The position numbers and the translations under genes are program-made. Source: Poriferisodalis sp965203655 (GTDB lineage: Bacteria > Actinomycetota > Acidimicrobiia > Acidimicrobiales > Poriferisodalaceae). Taken from it: a DNA stretch of 64,000 nt. Positions 1 through 8,342 of the stretch are shown in pieces; within the stretch, counting starts at the first letter, position 1; each line of letters opens with the position of its first letter. Below the pieces are notes generated by a model, which had not been told where the DNA came from, did no database searches, and worked only from the letters and a program-made list of their open reading frames with translations. Location: NCBI RefSeq assembly GCF_965203655.1, contig NZ_CBDBDD010000009.1, forward strand, positions 1 to 64,000, given 5' to 3'.

Positions 1-503
1 CGCAGGAAGTTGTGCAGGCGGGCTGAGTGCGCCGCCATGAGCTCGGCCATCGCTGCGGCATCCACCTCGGTGGCTTCGGGCCCCAGGCGGGCGAGCGGTT
101 CGGCCTCGGCGGGATCGCTGGCGATCACCCACACGCCGGCCCGCTTCTGCGTGCCCGGTTCGGTCAGCAGCAGCCCCAGCCCGCTCTCGAACTCGAAGCG
201 GGCCAGCCCGTCACGGGGCCGGCGCGGCCGCTTGGCACCCGGTTCAAGCACCCGCAGCCGCCCGCCCTGCATGAGATGCACCACAAACGTCAGCCCATCC
301 CCGGCATCGGGCGCGAAGCGCAGCAGCAGGAACTTGGCCCGCTGGCTGACGCTGCGCAGCGGCCAGCCGACGGCGTCATTCGGTGACGGGCTTGCAGTCT
401 TGAGCGCAGTGAACGACAGCGGCTCCACCCGCTTCAGCACCTCGCCCGCAGCCAGCGCCTCGAGCCGTTCAGCGTGCGCCCGGATCTCAGGAATCTCCGG
501 CAC
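1..503 (-). CDS. Fpg/Nei-family DNA glycosylase, partial (3' end outside window)
   Basis: The reading frame opens with a GTG at 503 and runs off the left edge, so only about 167 N-terminal residues are seen. It begins MPEIPEIRAHAERL. Formamidopyrimidine-DNA glycosylases carry the catalytic N-terminal Pro-Glu in exactly this place. Further matches are SQRAKFLLLRF, like the family lysine-containing beta strand, and HLMQGGRLRV, like the family HLGMTGRLRV strand. These enzymes excise oxidised bases and nick DNA in base excision repair. The helix-two-turn-helix and any zinc finger lie outside the window, so Fpg and Nei subtypes cannot be separated. The gene starts 6 bp after the stop of the upstream SCP2-like gene, so the two are probably co-transcribed. 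Confidence 0.8.
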   Translation of the reverse strand, partial: MPEIPEIRAHAERLEALAAGEVLKRVEPLSFTALKTASPSPNDAVGWPLRSVSQRAKFLLLRFAPDAGDGLTFVVHLMQGGRLRVLEPGAKRPRRPRDGLARFEFESGLGLLLTEPGTQKRAGVWVIASDPAEAEPLARLGPEATEVDAAAMAELMAAHSARLHNFL

Positions 504-509
504 GAAGCG

Positions 510-935
510 TCAGCCCCCGCAGTCGTCCGGCCCGCCGCCGGAGGCACTGTCTTCCTCCTCGGCGAGCGCTCGCCCCAGCGCCGTGTTCACCAGCGCCAAC
601 GCCTCGGAAGCCGCGATCAGCACCCGCACATCACCGCTCACCTTGATGAGCCCGGCCTGCAAGGCGGCCAGTGCACCCATGTCTCCCCGCCGCACGGCCT
701 CTGCCGTCTCCCGGGACTGGCTCATTACAACCACGCCGTCATCACTGACGTCGAGACTCTCGCTTTTGCCGCCCGCCGCGTCAGCAGCATCGGGTAGCAC
801 CGGTTCGAGATGCGCCCGACCGCCGTCGATCACCAGCCGGTAGGCCACGACAGGCCCCCCGTTGCCGTCGCCGATCCGCTGCTCCACCGTGGCCCGCACC
901 TCGGGCAGATTCACATCCGCCAGCACCTCGGACAT
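510..935 (-). CDS. SCP2 sterol-binding-like small protein
   Basis: A 141-residue protein starting MSEVLADVNLPEV. I chose ATG 935 over an upstream start at 1124 because the extra 63 residues look non-coding. The central part (SQSRETAEAVRRGDMGALAAL, then a Gly-Asp strand and a hydrophobic helix) has the SCP2-like pattern 'D...a..i..G....A...G.i.v.GD', a fold that binds lipids or acts as an accessory domain. The C-terminus is acidic and Gly-rich. It directly precedes the Fpg/Nei-like gene. Family assignment is by pattern only; the ligand is unknown. Confidence 0.55.
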   Translation of the reverse strand: MSEVLADVNLPEVRATVEQRIGDGNGGPVVAYRLVIDGGRAHLEPVLPDAADAAGGKSESLDVSDDGVVVMSQSRETAEAVRRGDMGALAALQAGLIKVSGDVRVLIAASEALALVNTALGRALAEEEDSASGGGPDDCGG

Positions 936-1208
936 CGCAGCGCACCAACCCTCGGACCCGATCTCCACGCCAGCGAACCTATGCCGCCCGCCACCGCATG
1001 TCACGCCAGCGGTCTGCCAACAAGCCACTGCGAGCGATCCGGGGACACGTCCGACTCGGCGATGCACGATGGGCCTGAAATTCAGTGGCGACGGCCCGCG
1101 GGCGCTCGCTACGGTGCACCGCAACGCATCAATGCGTACCCGTATCGCTGGCAGTTCGCCGGTCTCTGGGCGGAAATCCCGCCTGTTACCGTTCCGAAAG
1201 GAAGTCCT

Positions 1209-1502
1209 ATGGACGCGAACTCATTCGTCATTCTTGCTGCAGTCGTGACGCTGTTCAGCTTCAACCTCACGGCCAGCCTGATGTGCTGCCGCTCACTGGG
1301 CCGGCGAGTCGACCGACTCGAACACCGCCTTGACCGACTTGAAGATCGCATGGATCGCTTCGAGCAGGTGCTCATGCAGCTGGTGGTGGACATGACGTTG
1401 GTCAAAGCGAAGCTGGGCATCGAGACTGCCACGCCCTCCGCTGTGCCGCAGCCTGCGCTTGCACCCCCGTCGGGCGGTTCTTCTGGCGCGGCAGCGCAAT
1501 AG
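1209..1502 (+). CDS. small membrane-anchored coiled-coil protein, unknown function
   Basis: A 97-residue protein starting ATG 1209 behind a good ribosome binding site (GAAAGGAAG). Residues about 5-27 (FVILAAVVTLFSFNLTASLM) form one membrane segment. Then comes a heptad stretch rich in RxDRLE/RLDRLEDRMDRFE, which should be a short coiled coil. The tail is Pro/Ala/Ser-rich. The layout suggests a membrane-tethered oligomerising protein. No family is recognised. It ends 9 bp before hemB on the same strand. Confidence 0.65.
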   Translation: MDANSFVILAAVVTLFSFNLTASLMCCRSLGRRVDRLEHRLDRLEDRMDRFEQVLMQLVVDMTLVKAKLGIETATPSAVPQPALAPPSGGSSGAAAQ

Positions 1503-1511
1503 CATGGCGGG

Positions 1512-2492
1512 GTGACCTTTCCGGCTCGCCGCCTTCGTCGGTTGCGTCGCACCCCGGCGCTGCGCCGGCTCGTTGCGGAAACAACCGTCACGCCCAGCGA
1601 TCTCATTGCACCGCTGTTCGTGCGCGAGGACGTCGCCGAGCCGCAGCCGATCGTCTCGCTGCCCGGCATCATGCAGCACAGCCAAGAATCGCTGCGCAAG
1701 GAAGTCAACGAGCTGGCCAACCTCGGCATCAGCGGGGTGATCCTGTTCGGGCTTCCTGCCCGCAAGGATCCGTTGGGCTCTGAGGCTTGGAATCCCGACG
1801 GCGTGGTGCAGGTGGCGTTGCGCAACCTGCGTGACGACCACGGCTCGGAGATGGCGATCATCGCCGACCTGTGCGTCGACGAGTACACCGACCACGGCCA
1901 CTGCGGCGTGGTGACCGACAACGGCGATGTCGACAACGACGCCACGCTCGAGCTGTACCAGCGGGTGGCGCTGGCCCAGGCCGAGGCCGGGGCCGACATG
2001 GTGGGCCCCTCGGGGATGATGGACGGTCAGGTCGGGGCGATCCGCCAGGCGCTGGACGTCAATGGCCACGAGGATCTGCCGATCATGGCCTACTCGGCGA
2101 AGTACGCATCGGCCGAGTACGGACCGTTTCGCGATGCCGTGGACGTGACCATCGCCGGCGGGGGCGACCGCAAGGGCTACCAGCAGGATCCGGCTAATGC
2201 CCGCGAGGCCATGGCCGAGATCGAGCTCGACATCGCCGAGGGCGCCGACATCATCATGGTGAAGCCGGCGCTGGCGTATCTCGATGTGATTGCGGCGGCC
2301 CGGGCCCGCTTCGACCTGCCGCTGGCGGCGTACCACGTGTCGGGCGAGTACGCGATGCTCAAGGCGGCTGCCGCCAACGGCTGGATCGACGGGGCCGCCA
2401 CTGCGGTCGAGCACCTCACGGCCATCAAGCGGGCCGGAGCCGACCTGACTCTCACCTACCTCGCCCGAGAGTTCGCCGAGACCCTCCAATAG
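1512..2492 (+). CDS. hemB: delta-aminolevulinic acid dehydratase (porphobilinogen synthase)
   Basis: A 326-residue protein, full length for the family, that condenses two 5-aminolevulinate molecules into porphobilinogen in haem synthesis. Both Schiff-base lysines are visible: K197 in MAYSAKYAS and K251 in MVKPALAYLD. The metal site reads C121-V-D123-x7-C131 (DLCVDEYTDHGHCG). This is intermediate between the all-cysteine zinc type and the Asp-containing magnesium type, a variant I recall from other actinobacteria. It starts with GTG at 1512. No other haem genes are in the window. Confidence 0.96.
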   Translation: MTFPARRLRRLRRTPALRRLVAETTVTPSDLIAPLFVREDVAEPQPIVSLPGIMQHSQESLRKEVNELANLGISGVILFGLPARKDPLGSEAWNPDGVVQVALRNLRDDHGSEMAIIADLCVDEYTDHGHCGVVTDNGDVDNDATLELYQRVALAQAEAGADMVGPSGMMDGQVGAIRQALDVNGHEDLPIMAYSAKYASAEYGPFRDAVDVTIAGGGDRKGYQQDPANAREAMAEIELDIAEGADIIMVKPALAYLDVIAAARARFDLPLAAYHVSGEYAMLKAAAANGWIDGAATAVEHLTAIKRAGADLTLTYLAREFAETLQ

Positions 2493-2516
2493 CCGCCGGC
2501 CCCGGCCGCAGCCGGC

Positions 2517-3191
2517 TCAGCGGGACGGATGGGTCACCTGGGCGACGGCGATGGCGCCGAGTGCGCCGATGAACTGCGCCACGATGAACAGCGGTGCGCT
2601 GGCCGGGGCGATGCCGGCGAACGTGTCGGAGAACATGCGACCGACCGTCACCGCCGGGTTGGCGAAGCTCGTGGACGACGTGAAGAAGTACGCCCCGCCG
2701 ATGTAGGCGGCCACGGCGAAGGCCACGAACTGGGTCTTGCCCGAGCGCACCACGCCGATGATGACGATCACCAGCCCGAACGTGGCGATGGTCTCGGACA
2801 GGAAGGCGGCCCCGCTGATGCGGTCCTTGGTCGACCAGAACACAGCGTCGAGCTCGAAGATCACGTTGGCGGCGATGACTCCCAGGATCCCGCCCGCAAC
2901 CTGCACCACCACGTACAGCCCGGCCATGCGGTTGTCGAGGTCGCCGGCGATGCGCGCCCACAGCGTCACCGCCGGGTTGAAGTGCGCCCCCGACGTCGAC
3001 CCGAACAGCAGGATCAGGCACGTCAGCGCACCCGCCGTGGCGATCGAGTTCTCGAGCAGCTGCAGGCCGACGTCGTCGGGGCTCAGCCGCTCGGCCATGA
3101 TCCCCGAGCCCACCACGCTGAGCAGCAGGAACCCCGTCCCCACGAACTCCGAGGTCAGTCGGCTCGCGGTCGTATCCCGCAGGGCTGTCAC
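2517..3191 (-). CDS. MIP/aquaporin-family channel
   Basis: An integral membrane protein of about 224 residues with the two channel-lining NPA motifs in their expected half-positions, HFNPAVTLWAR and FANPAVTVGR, and about six hydrophobic segments. I prefer GTG 3191 (MTALRDTTASRLTSEF...) over an upstream GTG at 3254, because the added residues are not hydrophobic or family-like. The sequence around the second NPA motif resembles a subgroup often found beside arsenic-resistance genes, but no ars gene is nearby. The substrate (water, glycerol, metalloid) is not decided by the sequence. It converges with hemB. Confidence 0.88.
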   Translation of the reverse strand: MTALRDTTASRLTSEFVGTGFLLLSVVGSGIMAERLSPDDVGLQLLENSIATAGALTCLILLFGSTSGAHFNPAVTLWARIAGDLDNRMAGLYVVVQVAGGILGVIAANVIFELDAVFWSTKDRISGAAFLSETIATFGLVIVIIGVVRSGKTQFVAFAVAAYIGGAYFFTSSTSFANPAVTVGRMFSDTFAGIAPASAPLFIVAQFIGALGAIAVAQVTHPSR

Positions 3192-3292
3192 CGGGACAGC
3201 CTGCCAGCTATGCGTGAACAGACACTGACTCGCGGGTGAACACCCGGTCCACACGGAGATCGAGATTCTTGACGCGGCCTACCGGCGGTGCA

Positions 3293-3349
3293 CTAAGAGT
3301 CGTCGTAGACGTGACGGCGAACGAGCACGTTGGAGTCGATGGCGATCAC
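3293..3349 (-). pseudogene. truncated PIN-domain (VapC-type) toxin, N-terminal stump
   Basis: An 18-codon frame starting at GTG 3349, overlapping the stop of the antitoxin gene by 2 bp. It reads MIAIDSNVLVRR and ends at a TAG after VYDDS. The start is the first beta strand of a PIN ribonuclease, with the first catalytic Asp in the usual 'IAIDTNVLVR' setting. The remaining roughly 110 residues with the other acidic residues are absent, and I see no continuation in any frame downstream. This is the remains of a toxin gene after a truncating deletion or mutation. Confidence 0.6.
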
Positions 3350-3621
3350 GCTGAAGTGGCGCCCCTGGCGATTGCCTCGTCCATCTCTTCTAGCGTCACC
3401 GCAGGACCGTCGAACTGCAGCATTCCAAACAGATCGCTGACCGGCCGCACGGCCACGACCCGAACTGAATCGTCGTCGATGATGTAGCGCACCCTGTCGC
3501 CGGGCTGCAGTGACAAGCACTCTCGAACCCGGCGAGGCAACGTCGTTTGGCCCTTCGAAGTAATGGTCGACTCAGGCAAGCTGCCATCGCCAGATGCCTT
3601 ACAGATAGAGAAATCACCCAT
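3346..3621 (-). CDS. AbrB/MazE-type antitoxin
   Basis: A 91-residue protein whose residues about 18-65 form a swapped-hairpin AbrB domain (STITSKGQTTLPRRVREC, then LQPGDRVRYIIDDDSVRVV). The C-terminal tail (MLQFDGPAVTLEEMDEAIARGA) is of the kind that wraps a PIN toxin. The start at ATG 3621 overlaps the end of the REase-HEPN gene by 8 bp, so translation is coupled. Its own toxin is reduced to a stump. Either it is an orphan antitoxin, or it now regulates or neutralises something else, such as the overlapping nuclease gene; the latter is speculation. Confidence 0.8.
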   Translation of the reverse strand: MGDFSICKASGDGSLPESTITSKGQTTLPRRVRECLSLQPGDRVRYIIDDDSVRVVAVRPVSDLFGMLQFDGPAVTLEEMDEAIARGATSA

Positions 3622-4477
3622 TGTCGCGGCGGGCCCATACGAAGCTGTCGTCTTGGACGATCCTGACAGCTTCATCGATGTCTGCGCCGAGGGCGTCCTC
3701 AAATCGATCGCGCAGTACTTCTTCCGCGTCATGGGGGCCGTTGCCTTCGAGCCAGAGATATTCCCCGAGGTCGCTGACGAACGGGACGCCAAGTTCCTCG
3801 GGCGACGCGTAATTTTCCCTGAACCAGACAATCATGTCGTGTAAGTCCGCGTGGCGGCCTTCGGCGAGAGCAAGGGCGAATCGGCCGAGCCAGTCGAACT
3901 TCTCCGGAGTGGGAGCATCGGCGCACATTCCGTGTGCGATCGCGTCTCTCCGGCTTGCAAAGTCCTTGAGTTCAGCCGCTTGGTTGTCACTGAGCACACC
4001 ATCGATCGTGAGTTGCTGAACCAGACCGCGTGGCGGTAGTGAGCGCTCGGGAGCAATCATCCGTTGATGAGCTACTGATAGCAGGGCGCCCTCCATGGCT
4101 GACCACAGCACCAAGCAGGCCGCATCGGGTGAAACCTCGGCCAGTTCCTGCGCCTCGCGCACCCGGCGATTCACAAGTGCGAGGTCCGGCTCAGGCGGCG
4201 GCCCCTCACGTTCATACGTAACGACGTCGAGTCGCCATCCGCAGTCGTCAGCAAAGGTCTTCTTGAGTCGTTCGAGCCGGCGGCTGGCATCGTCGCTCAT
4301 GGGGGCCGCCTTTACTTCGACAACCACGAACTCATCATCCCTGCGAGCAACCGCATCCGCGATGAATGACTCGAACGGCTCCGGCAAGCGCTCGTTGAGG
4401 CTGACGTCGTAGCCATCCGCCTCGTACCTTGCGCGTGCACTCATGAGTGCCATGTGTTCAGCAGCCCTCACCGTCAT
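3614..4477 (-). CDS. predicted PD-(D/E)XK nuclease fused to a HEPN domain
   Basis: A 287-residue protein with three parts. Residues about 10-90 look like a restriction-endonuclease fold: a helix, then D41...VVVEVK with E54-x-K56, the PD-(D/E)XK pattern, similar to AHJR-type REase domains. Residues about 105-215 are helical with R177-D-A-I-A-H182, the R-x4-H motif of HEPN ribonucleases (FASRRDAIAHGM). The C-terminus (about 216-287, WFRENYASPEELGVPFVSDL then a Gly-Pro-His-Asp-Ala segment) is a conserved-looking module I cannot name. The gene overlaps rusA upstream by 4 bp (ATGA) and the antitoxin downstream by 8 bp. A DNA- or RNA-cleaving role in defence or toxin-antitoxin biology is inferred from domains and context. 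Confidence 0.65.
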   Translation of the reverse strand: MTVRAAEHMALMSARARYEADGYDVSLNERLPEPFESFIADAVARRDDEFVVVEVKAAPMSDDASRRLERLKKTFADDCGWRLDVVTYEREGPPPEPDLALVNRRVREAQELAEVSPDAACLVLWSAMEGALLSVAHQRMIAPERSLPPRGLVQQLTIDGVLSDNQAAELKDFASRRDAIAHGMCADAPTPEKFDWLGRFALALAEGRHADLHDMIVWFRENYASPEELGVPFVSDLGEYLWLEGNGPHDAEEVLRDRFEDALGADIDEAVRIVQDDSFVWARRDNG

Positions 4478-4857
4478 GAGAATGTCACCTCGGGGTGGGC
4501 CGCTCCGACCCGGATGTAGACGAAGTCGCCCGTGGTCGAATTGAGCGCCGTCTCGAGCGTCGCTGGAGCGTCGATGACCGGCGGTGGACTCAACCGGTCG
4601 AGTTTGCGGGAACAGACGTCAACGACGGACTCATCGTCGTCGTAGACGACGTGCTGGAGAGCGTCTTGGATCGGTTTGATGATGTTGTCGGCGTCCAGAT
4701 CTGTCGCACCTTCGAAGAAGAAATCGATGCGTAGACGGAGTGGCCCAGCGAGCAATGCAGTCTGCGCCGGCGCCGCGTTCCTCACCCTGGCTTGCCACTG
4801 CGGCCGCGAATCGGCGCGGTGGTTTCGCGGTGTTCCCTCAACGACGAACTCGATCAT
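4474..4857 (-). CDS. RusA-family Holliday-junction endodeoxyribonuclease
   Basis: A 127-residue protein with the RusA core motif: D55-x-D57-N58-x-x-K61, then D65-A-L, then Y72-D-D-D75 (DLDADNIIKPIQDAL, VVYDDDESVVDV). RusA proteins bind four-way junctions as dimers and cut them using these Asp residues. They usually sit in prophages. Here no phage gene is adjacent, and the gene heads an operon with the REase-HEPN protein (4-bp ATGA overlap). That suggests a dedicated function of the pair rather than general recombination. Confidence 0.88.
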   Translation of the reverse strand: MIEFVVEGTPRNHRADSRPQWQARVRNAAPAQTALLAGPLRLRIDFFFEGATDLDADNIIKPIQDALQHVVYDDDESVVDVCSRKLDRLSPPPVIDAPATLETALNSTTGDFVYIRVGAAHPEVTFS

Positions 4858-4962
4858 GGACGCGGGTGCCTACTCGCCATGAGGCGTCATCGTATGCAGC
4901 CTCGCTTTCGAGTTCATGTGAATTAATGGGCCTCATGCCCCAGGGCCGCTCTGTGAGGGCAG

Positions 4963-6138
4963 CTACGACTCGCGGAGGTCGAAGGCGATCTTGACCGAGC
5001 CTCGGGAGCCGGCGTTGGCGGCGTGTTCGAGGGCGTTGCGGTACTCCCCCAGCGGGTACAGCTCGGACACCAAGCGCTCCAGGTTGCAGTCGCGTACCAG
5101 CTTGATCGCGGCTTCGAAGGTGTGGCCCCCGTCGAGCCTCGGCTCGGTGCCATAGCAATAGGCGCCAACCAGCTCGGTCTCGCGGTGCCACAGGGCGGAC
5201 AGGTTGAGCTCGACGTTGGCGGGCATGCCCAGCACCACCACGCGGCCTCGGGGGCGGGTGAGGGCGATGGCGTCGGTCAGCGATTCCGACGAGGCCACGG
5301 CGTCGATCGTTACGTGTGTGCCCGAGCCGAGCGTCTCGCCGATCACCCGGGTGCCTGCGGCCCGGCGCACGGCCCGGCCCAGCTCGTCGGGCGACACTGC
5401 CAGGTCGGCACCGAGCTCGCGGGCCAGGCGACGCTGGTGGCTGTAGCGGGCGCCCACCACGATCGCCGCGACACCGGTGCACTGGCGCAGCGCAGCCACC
5501 GCCACCAGGCCCATCGTGCCGGCGCCGATCACGGCCGCGGTGCCGCCGTCGGTCACGCCCGACCGCAGCGCAGCGTGAACGCCCGCCGCCGTCGGTTCGA
5601 TCATCACCGCGGCCTCGTCGGACAGGTCGTCGGGCCCGAGCGAACCCAGCGAATGCAGCTGGGACTCGTGCGCAGCGAACATCTCCGACCAGCCGCCCCC
5701 GGTGGACACACACGAACCGGTCTGCAGACCCGCCTCGATCTGGCCCCCGATCAGGTGGCTGTAGTCGTCGCCGTCGGCGGGAGCAGCGTCGGGCCACGGC
5801 GGGGCATAGCCGTGGGCCTCGTGACCGAGCACCGCCTCGAGAACCACCCGTGTGCCGTCGTCGGAGTGGCCCACCACCTCATGGCCCGGCACGAACGGGA
5901 ACGACACCAGCGGCTCGAAGTAGCGCGAGACCTTCCCATCCACCGTCGCCAGGTCAGACCCGCAGATGCCCGACAGGGTGGGTCGCACGTACTGCCAGCC
6001 GTCGCCGGGCAGCTCCGGCGGATCCATCTCGGTCAGCCGCAGCGGGCCGACACCCGCACCCGATCCCGGCTTCAGCTTCCCCGCAGCCATCGCCGCGGCA
6101 AACCGCAGCTCCTTGCGCTCGAAAACCAGCGCCTTCAC
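4963..6138 (-). CDS. zinc-type medium-chain alcohol dehydrogenase family protein
   Basis: A 391-residue MDR-superfamily protein. The N-terminal GroES-like part has GICGSDLATVDG (catalytic-zinc Cys) and PGHEVVGH (zinc His and Glu). The Rossmann part has AVIGAGTMGLVAVAAL, the NAD(P)-binding glycine motif. The usual four-cysteine structural zinc lobe is not evident; that region is replaced by a longer segment (about 100-150). The start overlaps the thrS stop by 4 bp (ATGA), so it is translated from the thrS mRNA. The substrate alcohol or aldehyde is unknown. Confidence 0.85.
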   Translation of the reverse strand: MKALVFERKELRFAAAMAAGKLKPGSGAGVGPLRLTEMDPPELPGDGWQYVRPTLSGICGSDLATVDGKVSRYFEPLVSFPFVPGHEVVGHSDDGTRVVLEAVLGHEAHGYAPPWPDAAPADGDDYSHLIGGQIEAGLQTGSCVSTGGGWSEMFAAHESQLHSLGSLGPDDLSDEAAVMIEPTAAGVHAALRSGVTDGGTAAVIGAGTMGLVAVAALRQCTGVAAIVVGARYSHQRRLARELGADLAVSPDELGRAVRRAAGTRVIGETLGSGTHVTIDAVASSESLTDAIALTRPRGRVVVLGMPANVELNLSALWHRETELVGAYCYGTEPRLDGGHTFEAAIKLVRDCNLERLVSELYPLGEYRNALEHAANAGSRGSVKIAFDLRES

Positions 6139-8171
6139 GTCACGTCGCTTGCGAAACCCACATCAGTGGTCTTGTTGTCTACTTCGTCGGCCAGTCGGGC
6201 GATGAACTCAGCCAGCGGCACGTCGCGCCGTACCTTCTGGCCGCGGGGGTTCACACCCACCGTTCCCGCCGCCACGTCGTCGTCGCCCACCACAAGCACG
6301 TAGGGCACCTTGTCGAGCTTGGCCCGCCGGATGCGCGCGCCCAGCGGGTCGTCTGCCGGCACGGTCTCGGCCCGGAAGCCCGCCTCGCCGAGCTGGGCCG
6401 CCACCGACTCGGCAAACGAGTCATGGTCGGCCCGCACGCCCATCACCACCGCCTGCGTCGGCGCCAGCCACGGCGGGAACGCACCCGCGTAGTGCTCCAC
6501 CAGCACCCCGAAGAACCGCTCGATCGAGCCGAACAGCGCCCGGTGGATCATGATCGGCCGGTGCACCTCGCCGTCGGCGCCGGTGTAGCGCAGGTTGAAT
6601 CGCTCGGGCAGGTTGAAGTCGACCTGGATGGTGGACAGCTGCCACGAGCGCCCGATCGCATCGGTCACGTCGATGTCGATCTTCGGCCCGTAGAACGCGG
6701 CCTCTCCCGCCGCCTCCAGGTAGTGATGGCCGCGCCGATCCAAGGCATCCCGCAGCGCAGCCGTCGCCTGTTCCCAGCCCTCGTCGTCGCCCACGTACTT
6801 GTCGGGATCCTGCGTGGACAGCTTGAACTCGAAGTCGTCGAAGCCGAATGCGTTCAGCACCGACAGCACGAAGTCGAGAAGTCGTTCGATCTCATCGGCG
6901 AGCTGCTCAGGCGGCACATATATGTGACTGTCGTCTTGGGTGAACCCCCGGATCCGCATCAGCCCGTGCAGCGTGCCCGAGCGCTCGTAGCGGTACACGG
7001 TGCCCAGCTCGAACAGCCGCAGCGGCAGCTCCCGGTACGAGCGCTGGCGCTGGCCGAAGATCAGGCAGTGCATCGGGCAGTTCATCGGCTTGGGGTAGTA
7101 GACGCCGTTGTCCATCTCCATCGGCGGGTACATGCCCTCGGCGTAGAAGTCGAGGTGCCCTGAGGTCTCGAACAGCTTGGCGTTGGCCAAGTGCGGTGTG
7201 TAGACGAACTCGTAGCCGCCCGCCTCGTGGCGATCGCGGCTGTAGTCCTCCATGAGCTTGCGGATCACTGCGCCCTTGGGGTGCCACACGGCCAGCCCGC
7301 CGCCCAGCTCCGCAGGGAAGCTCAGCAAGTCCAGCTCGGTCACGAGCCGCCGGTGGTCACGTTTGGCGGCCTCTTCCAGCCGCTCGAGGTGCGCAGCCAG
7401 CTCGGCCTTCGAGCCCCACGCGGTGCCGTAGATGCGCTGGAGCATCTGGCGGTTCTCGTCGCCCCGCCAGTACGCGCCCGCCACCCGCATCAGCTTGAAG
7501 TGAGCCAGCCGCCCGGTGTCGGGCACGTGGGGGCCGCGGCACAGGTCGACGAACTCGTCGGTGTTGCGGTAGGTGGTGATCACCCCGCCTTCGGGGCCTG
7601 ACGCGGGGTCGTCGGCCTCGCCGTCGAGGATTTCGATCTTGTAGGGGTGCGCGGCGAACAGCTCATCGGCCGCTGCCCGGCTGACCTCGGCGCGGATGAA
7701 CGGCTGACGAGCGGCCACGATGGCGCGCATCTCGTCCTCGATGGTCTCGAGATCCTCGTCGGAGAAGGTGCGCGCCCGCCCGATGTCGTCGAGGCCCAGG
7801 TCGAAGTCGTAGTAGAAGCCGTCGGTGATCGGCGGCCCGATCGAGAACGTGGCGCCCGGGTACAGCCGCAGCACCGCCTGGGCCAGCACGTGGGCGGTGG
7901 AGTGGCGCAGCACCTCGAGCCCCTCGTCCGACGACCCGAACACCAGCGACACCGAAGCGCCGTCGGGCAAGGGCCGGTTCAGGTCGAGCTGCTCGCCGTC
8001 GGCAACGGCGATCAAGGCGTCCTTGGCCGCCCGCCGTCCCAACGACGCAGCAAGGTCGGCGCCGGTCGCACCTGCAGCCAGCTCCCGGGTCTGCCCGTCG
8101 GGCAGCACCACGGTGACCGCGGCACGCCCGCCGCTCGCGTCACCTGGGTTTGCGCCGTTGTTGCCGCTCAT
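6135..8171 (-). CDS. thrS: threonyl-tRNA synthetase
   Basis: A 678-residue class II synthetase that charges tRNA-Thr. The order is an N-terminal TGS domain (VTVVLPDGQTRELAAGATG), an editing/SAD domain, then the catalytic core. The core includes the zinc-binding PMNCPMHCLIF, class II motif 2 (YRYERSGTLHGLMRIRGFTQ) and motif 3 around HRALFGSIERFFGVL, with a C-terminal anticodon-binding domain. I chose ATG 8171 (MSGNNGANPGDASGG) over an in-frame start at 8270, because the TGS domain starts soon after and GGGAAACTGTCCAT precedes it. It is first in an operon with the MDR dehydrogenase. A tRNA-Thr(CGT) gene lies at 59.7 kb. Confidence 0.97.
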   Translation of the reverse strand: MSGNNGANPGDASGGRAAVTVVLPDGQTRELAAGATGADLAASLGRRAAKDALIAVADGEQLDLNRPLPDGASVSLVFGSSDEGLEVLRHSTAHVLAQAVLRLYPGATFSIGPPITDGFYYDFDLGLDDIGRARTFSDEDLETIEDEMRAIVAARQPFIRAEVSRAAADELFAAHPYKIEILDGEADDPASGPEGGVITTYRNTDEFVDLCRGPHVPDTGRLAHFKLMRVAGAYWRGDENRQMLQRIYGTAWGSKAELAAHLERLEEAAKRDHRRLVTELDLLSFPAELGGGLAVWHPKGAVIRKLMEDYSRDRHEAGGYEFVYTPHLANAKLFETSGHLDFYAEGMYPPMEMDNGVYYPKPMNCPMHCLIFGQRQRSYRELPLRLFELGTVYRYERSGTLHGLMRIRGFTQDDSHIYVPPEQLADEIERLLDFVLSVLNAFGFDDFEFKLSTQDPDKYVGDDEGWEQATAALRDALDRRGHHYLEAAGEAAFYGPKIDIDVTDAIGRSWQLSTIQVDFNLPERFNLRYTGADGEVHRPIMIHRALFGSIERFFGVLVEHYAGAFPPWLAPTQAVVMGVRADHDSFAESVAAQLGEAGFRAETVPADDPLGARIRRAKLDKVPYVLVVGDDDVAAGTVGVNPRGQKVRRDVPLAEFIARLADEVDNKTTDVGFASDVT

Positions 8172-8342
8172 ATGGACAGTTTCCCTGTCTCGGTGCCGCG
8201 TCGTCCAAGGAATTTCAGCATGCGGCGTTCTGCGCGGGCGTGATTCGTGCTCACCGACAACGATGGCCATCGGTCGCAGCCGGCTGAGCTCGAGGCAACA
8301 GCGCAGGCGACGTCCGTGGAGCGGGTGACATGCAGCTGGCGA

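Noticed and set aside
10..843. A 277-codon open frame on the plus strand at the left edge
   Set aside because: It is antisense to the Fpg/Nei-like and SCP2-like genes, has a low-complexity Ser/Arg/Pro composition, and no family pattern.
5316..7163. A 615-codon plus-strand frame
   Set aside because: It is the antisense shadow of the MDR dehydrogenase and thrS, which carry clear motifs; its translation is Arg/Pro/His-rich without domains.
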